A DNA stretch of 33,131 nucleotides, taken from Crocosphaera sp. Its GTDB lineage: Bacteria; Cyanobacteriota; Cyanobacteriia; Cyanobacteriales; Microcystaceae. Every line of letters starts with the position of its first letter. Position 1 is the first letter of the stretch. Made by a program: the position numbers and the translations under genes. This document shows positions 31,925 through 33,131 of the stretch, in pieces. Location: NCBI RefSeq assembly GCF_030064895.1, contig NZ_JASJEB010000105.1, positions 1 to 33,131 on the forward strand. Reading direction: 5' to 3'. The notes under the pieces were generated by a model, which worked only from the letters and a program-made list of their open reading frames with translations, did no database searches and was not told where the DNA came from.

Positions 31925-33028
31925 GCTGATGCAAATTAGCCAAAAAGCTTAAAGTTTTTCATACAGTTTTCATGTCGTCAAGAGAGCCAGTTATGACGGC
32001 TTTTCGTTTGGAGAGCATGGACTGTCCAAAAATTTCATCTATCCATTCAGATAGATCACGACAACGAACAGTAGAAAGAGCTTTTTGAATAACATTGGTG
32101 GTCAAATTTATTGTTAATAAAGGAATGGTTAGAAGAGTTTGTCGAAAGTCTTTGAGAGTACATCTTTGAGAAAAGTGTTTATATTTCCCAAAAATTGATT
32201 CGAGAACATCTGACGTAGCGACAATTGCTTGGTTATCTTTAATCTTTCCTAGCTCATTCTTTAAATAATTAACTATTTTATGATAGAATATTTGAAGAGG
32301 AGGAGAAATAATAAGGTGTGAGATATTTTCATTGAAGTGACTCAGTGATTCTTGGTTTAATCCGAAAATTTTAAGTTGCTTTTCTAAAGTGCGAGTCATG
32401 TCAATCATCGTTGACCATAAGGGAATTTCTGATTGATATTTGTCTAGCCAAGCCAGTTTATCTTTTAATCTTTTTTCTAATTTATCCTTTTCCATAAAGC
32501 CTAGTAATTTATCTAAAATATTCAAAGGACAATTAAGTAAATAAGTTGCCCAATTGGTTAGTCTTTCTGCATTAAAGTATCGACATTGTGACCGTTGAGA
32601 AGGAGGCACTAAAAAGCTTAATTCAGTTTGCTTTAGTTGTTGTTTACAACGGTGGCAGTCAGTTATAAAATTCTGGTAACTTTCAGAAGAAACTAATTCC
32701 TTTTTTAGTAAGTTTGCCATGGCGTGAGTAACATCATAAGTAGAAATAACTTCCGGATTATTCTCTTGATAAAGTTTGATTCCTTTTTTAAGATTACTAC
32801 CATTATCACTCACAATTTGGCGAGGACTTCCCACCTTTTGACTCAGATTTTTTAAGGTGTTTTCAATCCATTCTCCTGTAGCTGATTCCGTGACTTCAAT
32901 TCCTAATATTTCTCCATCTGTGTGTTTTAATCCTCTTTCTTCTTCCAAAATATTTTCTGTCCACAACTCATAAGAAATACCATAAATTACCAAGACTTGT
33001 TCTTTTCCTAACCTGCATTATTCATGAG
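31922..33028 (-). mobile_element. Partial insertion sequence (DDE transposase)
   Basis: It begins right after the last sense codon of the dndB-like stub and contains a transposase gene on the minus strand. Imperfect inverted similarity is seen between the left edge (TGATGCAAATTAGCC, 31928-31942) and the right (TAATGCAGGTTAGG on the minus strand, about 33006-33019). The right edge lies directly before the truncated 5' end of the transposase, so the true end may differ. The IS family is not assigned. Confidence 0.55.
31959..32993 (-). pseudogene. DDE transposase lacking its N-terminal part
   Basis: 344 codons from a TTG. The frame reaches only a few codons further upstream (to about 33015) before a stop and has no ATG. 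RQIVSDNGSNLKKGI carries the second catalytic Asp, YDVTHAMANLLKKEL follows, and ATSDVLESIFGKYK carries the catalytic Glu. Homologous cyanobacterial transposases, as I recall them, have a further 150 or so residues, including the first catalytic Asp just before the 'GKE..LVI.GI' segment where this frame begins. The gene therefore seems to be 5'-truncated and inactive. The C-terminus is regular. Confidence 0.7.
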
Positions 33029-33131
33029 AGAATTGAGAACAAGCCTGAAAGCCTTATATAATAAGGAATATGGAGATTTGACCCCAATAACAGTCTGTAA
33101 TTTTTATCTATTACTAACTATTGATTATTTA
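33024..33131 (+). other. Open frame running off the window edge, unrecognised
   Basis: From the ATG at 33024 the plus strand stays open to the window end (36 codons, MRELRTSLKALYNKEYGDL onwards). I do not recognise a family, and it does not look like the expected continuation of dndB. A palindrome CCTTAT/ATAAGG lies at 33052-33066. It may be part of another mobile element. Confidence 0.2.

Overview
The window reads as a chromosomal segment of a unicellular, AT-rich cyanobacterium, probably of the Crocosphaera/Cyanothece type. Evidence: the cyanobacterial split RNA polymerase gene rpoC1; a GUN4-domain protein kinase; cyanobacteria-restricted families (DUF3326, DUF3531 and DUF4327 types); and frequent HIP1 octamers (GCGATCGC, for example near 1996, 2941, 8683, 11155, 13773, 18387, 22760, 25784, 28638). 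The genus is inferred; the cyanobacterial origin is well supported.

Layout. (a) 1-1960: an IS200/IS605-type element with divergent tnpA and tnpB and hairpins at both ends. It has cut off a membrane-anchored coiled-coil protein on the minus strand (1923-3194), whose last residues are encoded by the IS end. (b) 3489-10301: mostly minus-strand housekeeping and conserved genes: a YraQ/DUF318-type permease, glcD, an orphan antitoxin, a compact run DUF3326 - CPBP protease - DUF3531, a 57-residue small gene and a glycosyltransferase. (c) 10501-14925: cutA, thiL, a permease/substrate-binding fusion for quaternary amines, and a META-DUF4377 secreted protein split from its C-terminal part at a run of ten A. 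(d) 14926-15573: a repeat-rich spacer in front of a solitary rpoC1. (e) 17673-21763: two Ser/Thr kinases (kinase-GUN4 and FHA-kinase) flanking a small island of toxin-antitoxin genes and remnants. (f) 21832-22220: RNase P RNA on the minus strand. It is followed by a minus-strand group (NYN/OST-HTH protein, GNAT acetyltransferase, CorA) and then a TerB-like protein and rsmB. (g) 26988-28687: cobI and two paralogous DUF4327 genes. (h) 28796-33131: an accessory edge with a helical protein, a DGQHR (DndB-like) protein, an Rpn-type nuclease, a 24-codon dndB-like N-terminal stub and a 5'-truncated transposase that interrupts it.

The spacers carry many short tandem arrays (7-, 8- and 9-base units). 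Two 9-base arrays are each followed by the same 18-base tag, and a 29-base repeat occurs twice. Some repeats have become part of genes: the linker of the GUN4 kinase, the C-terminus of the orphan antitoxin, and a peripheral arm of RNase P RNA.

I see no clearly new multi-gene system. The most informative spots are the two IS-interrupted defence-like genes at the window edges, the A10 frameshift, the toxin-antitoxin relics, and a minus-strand terminator with no gene in front of it.
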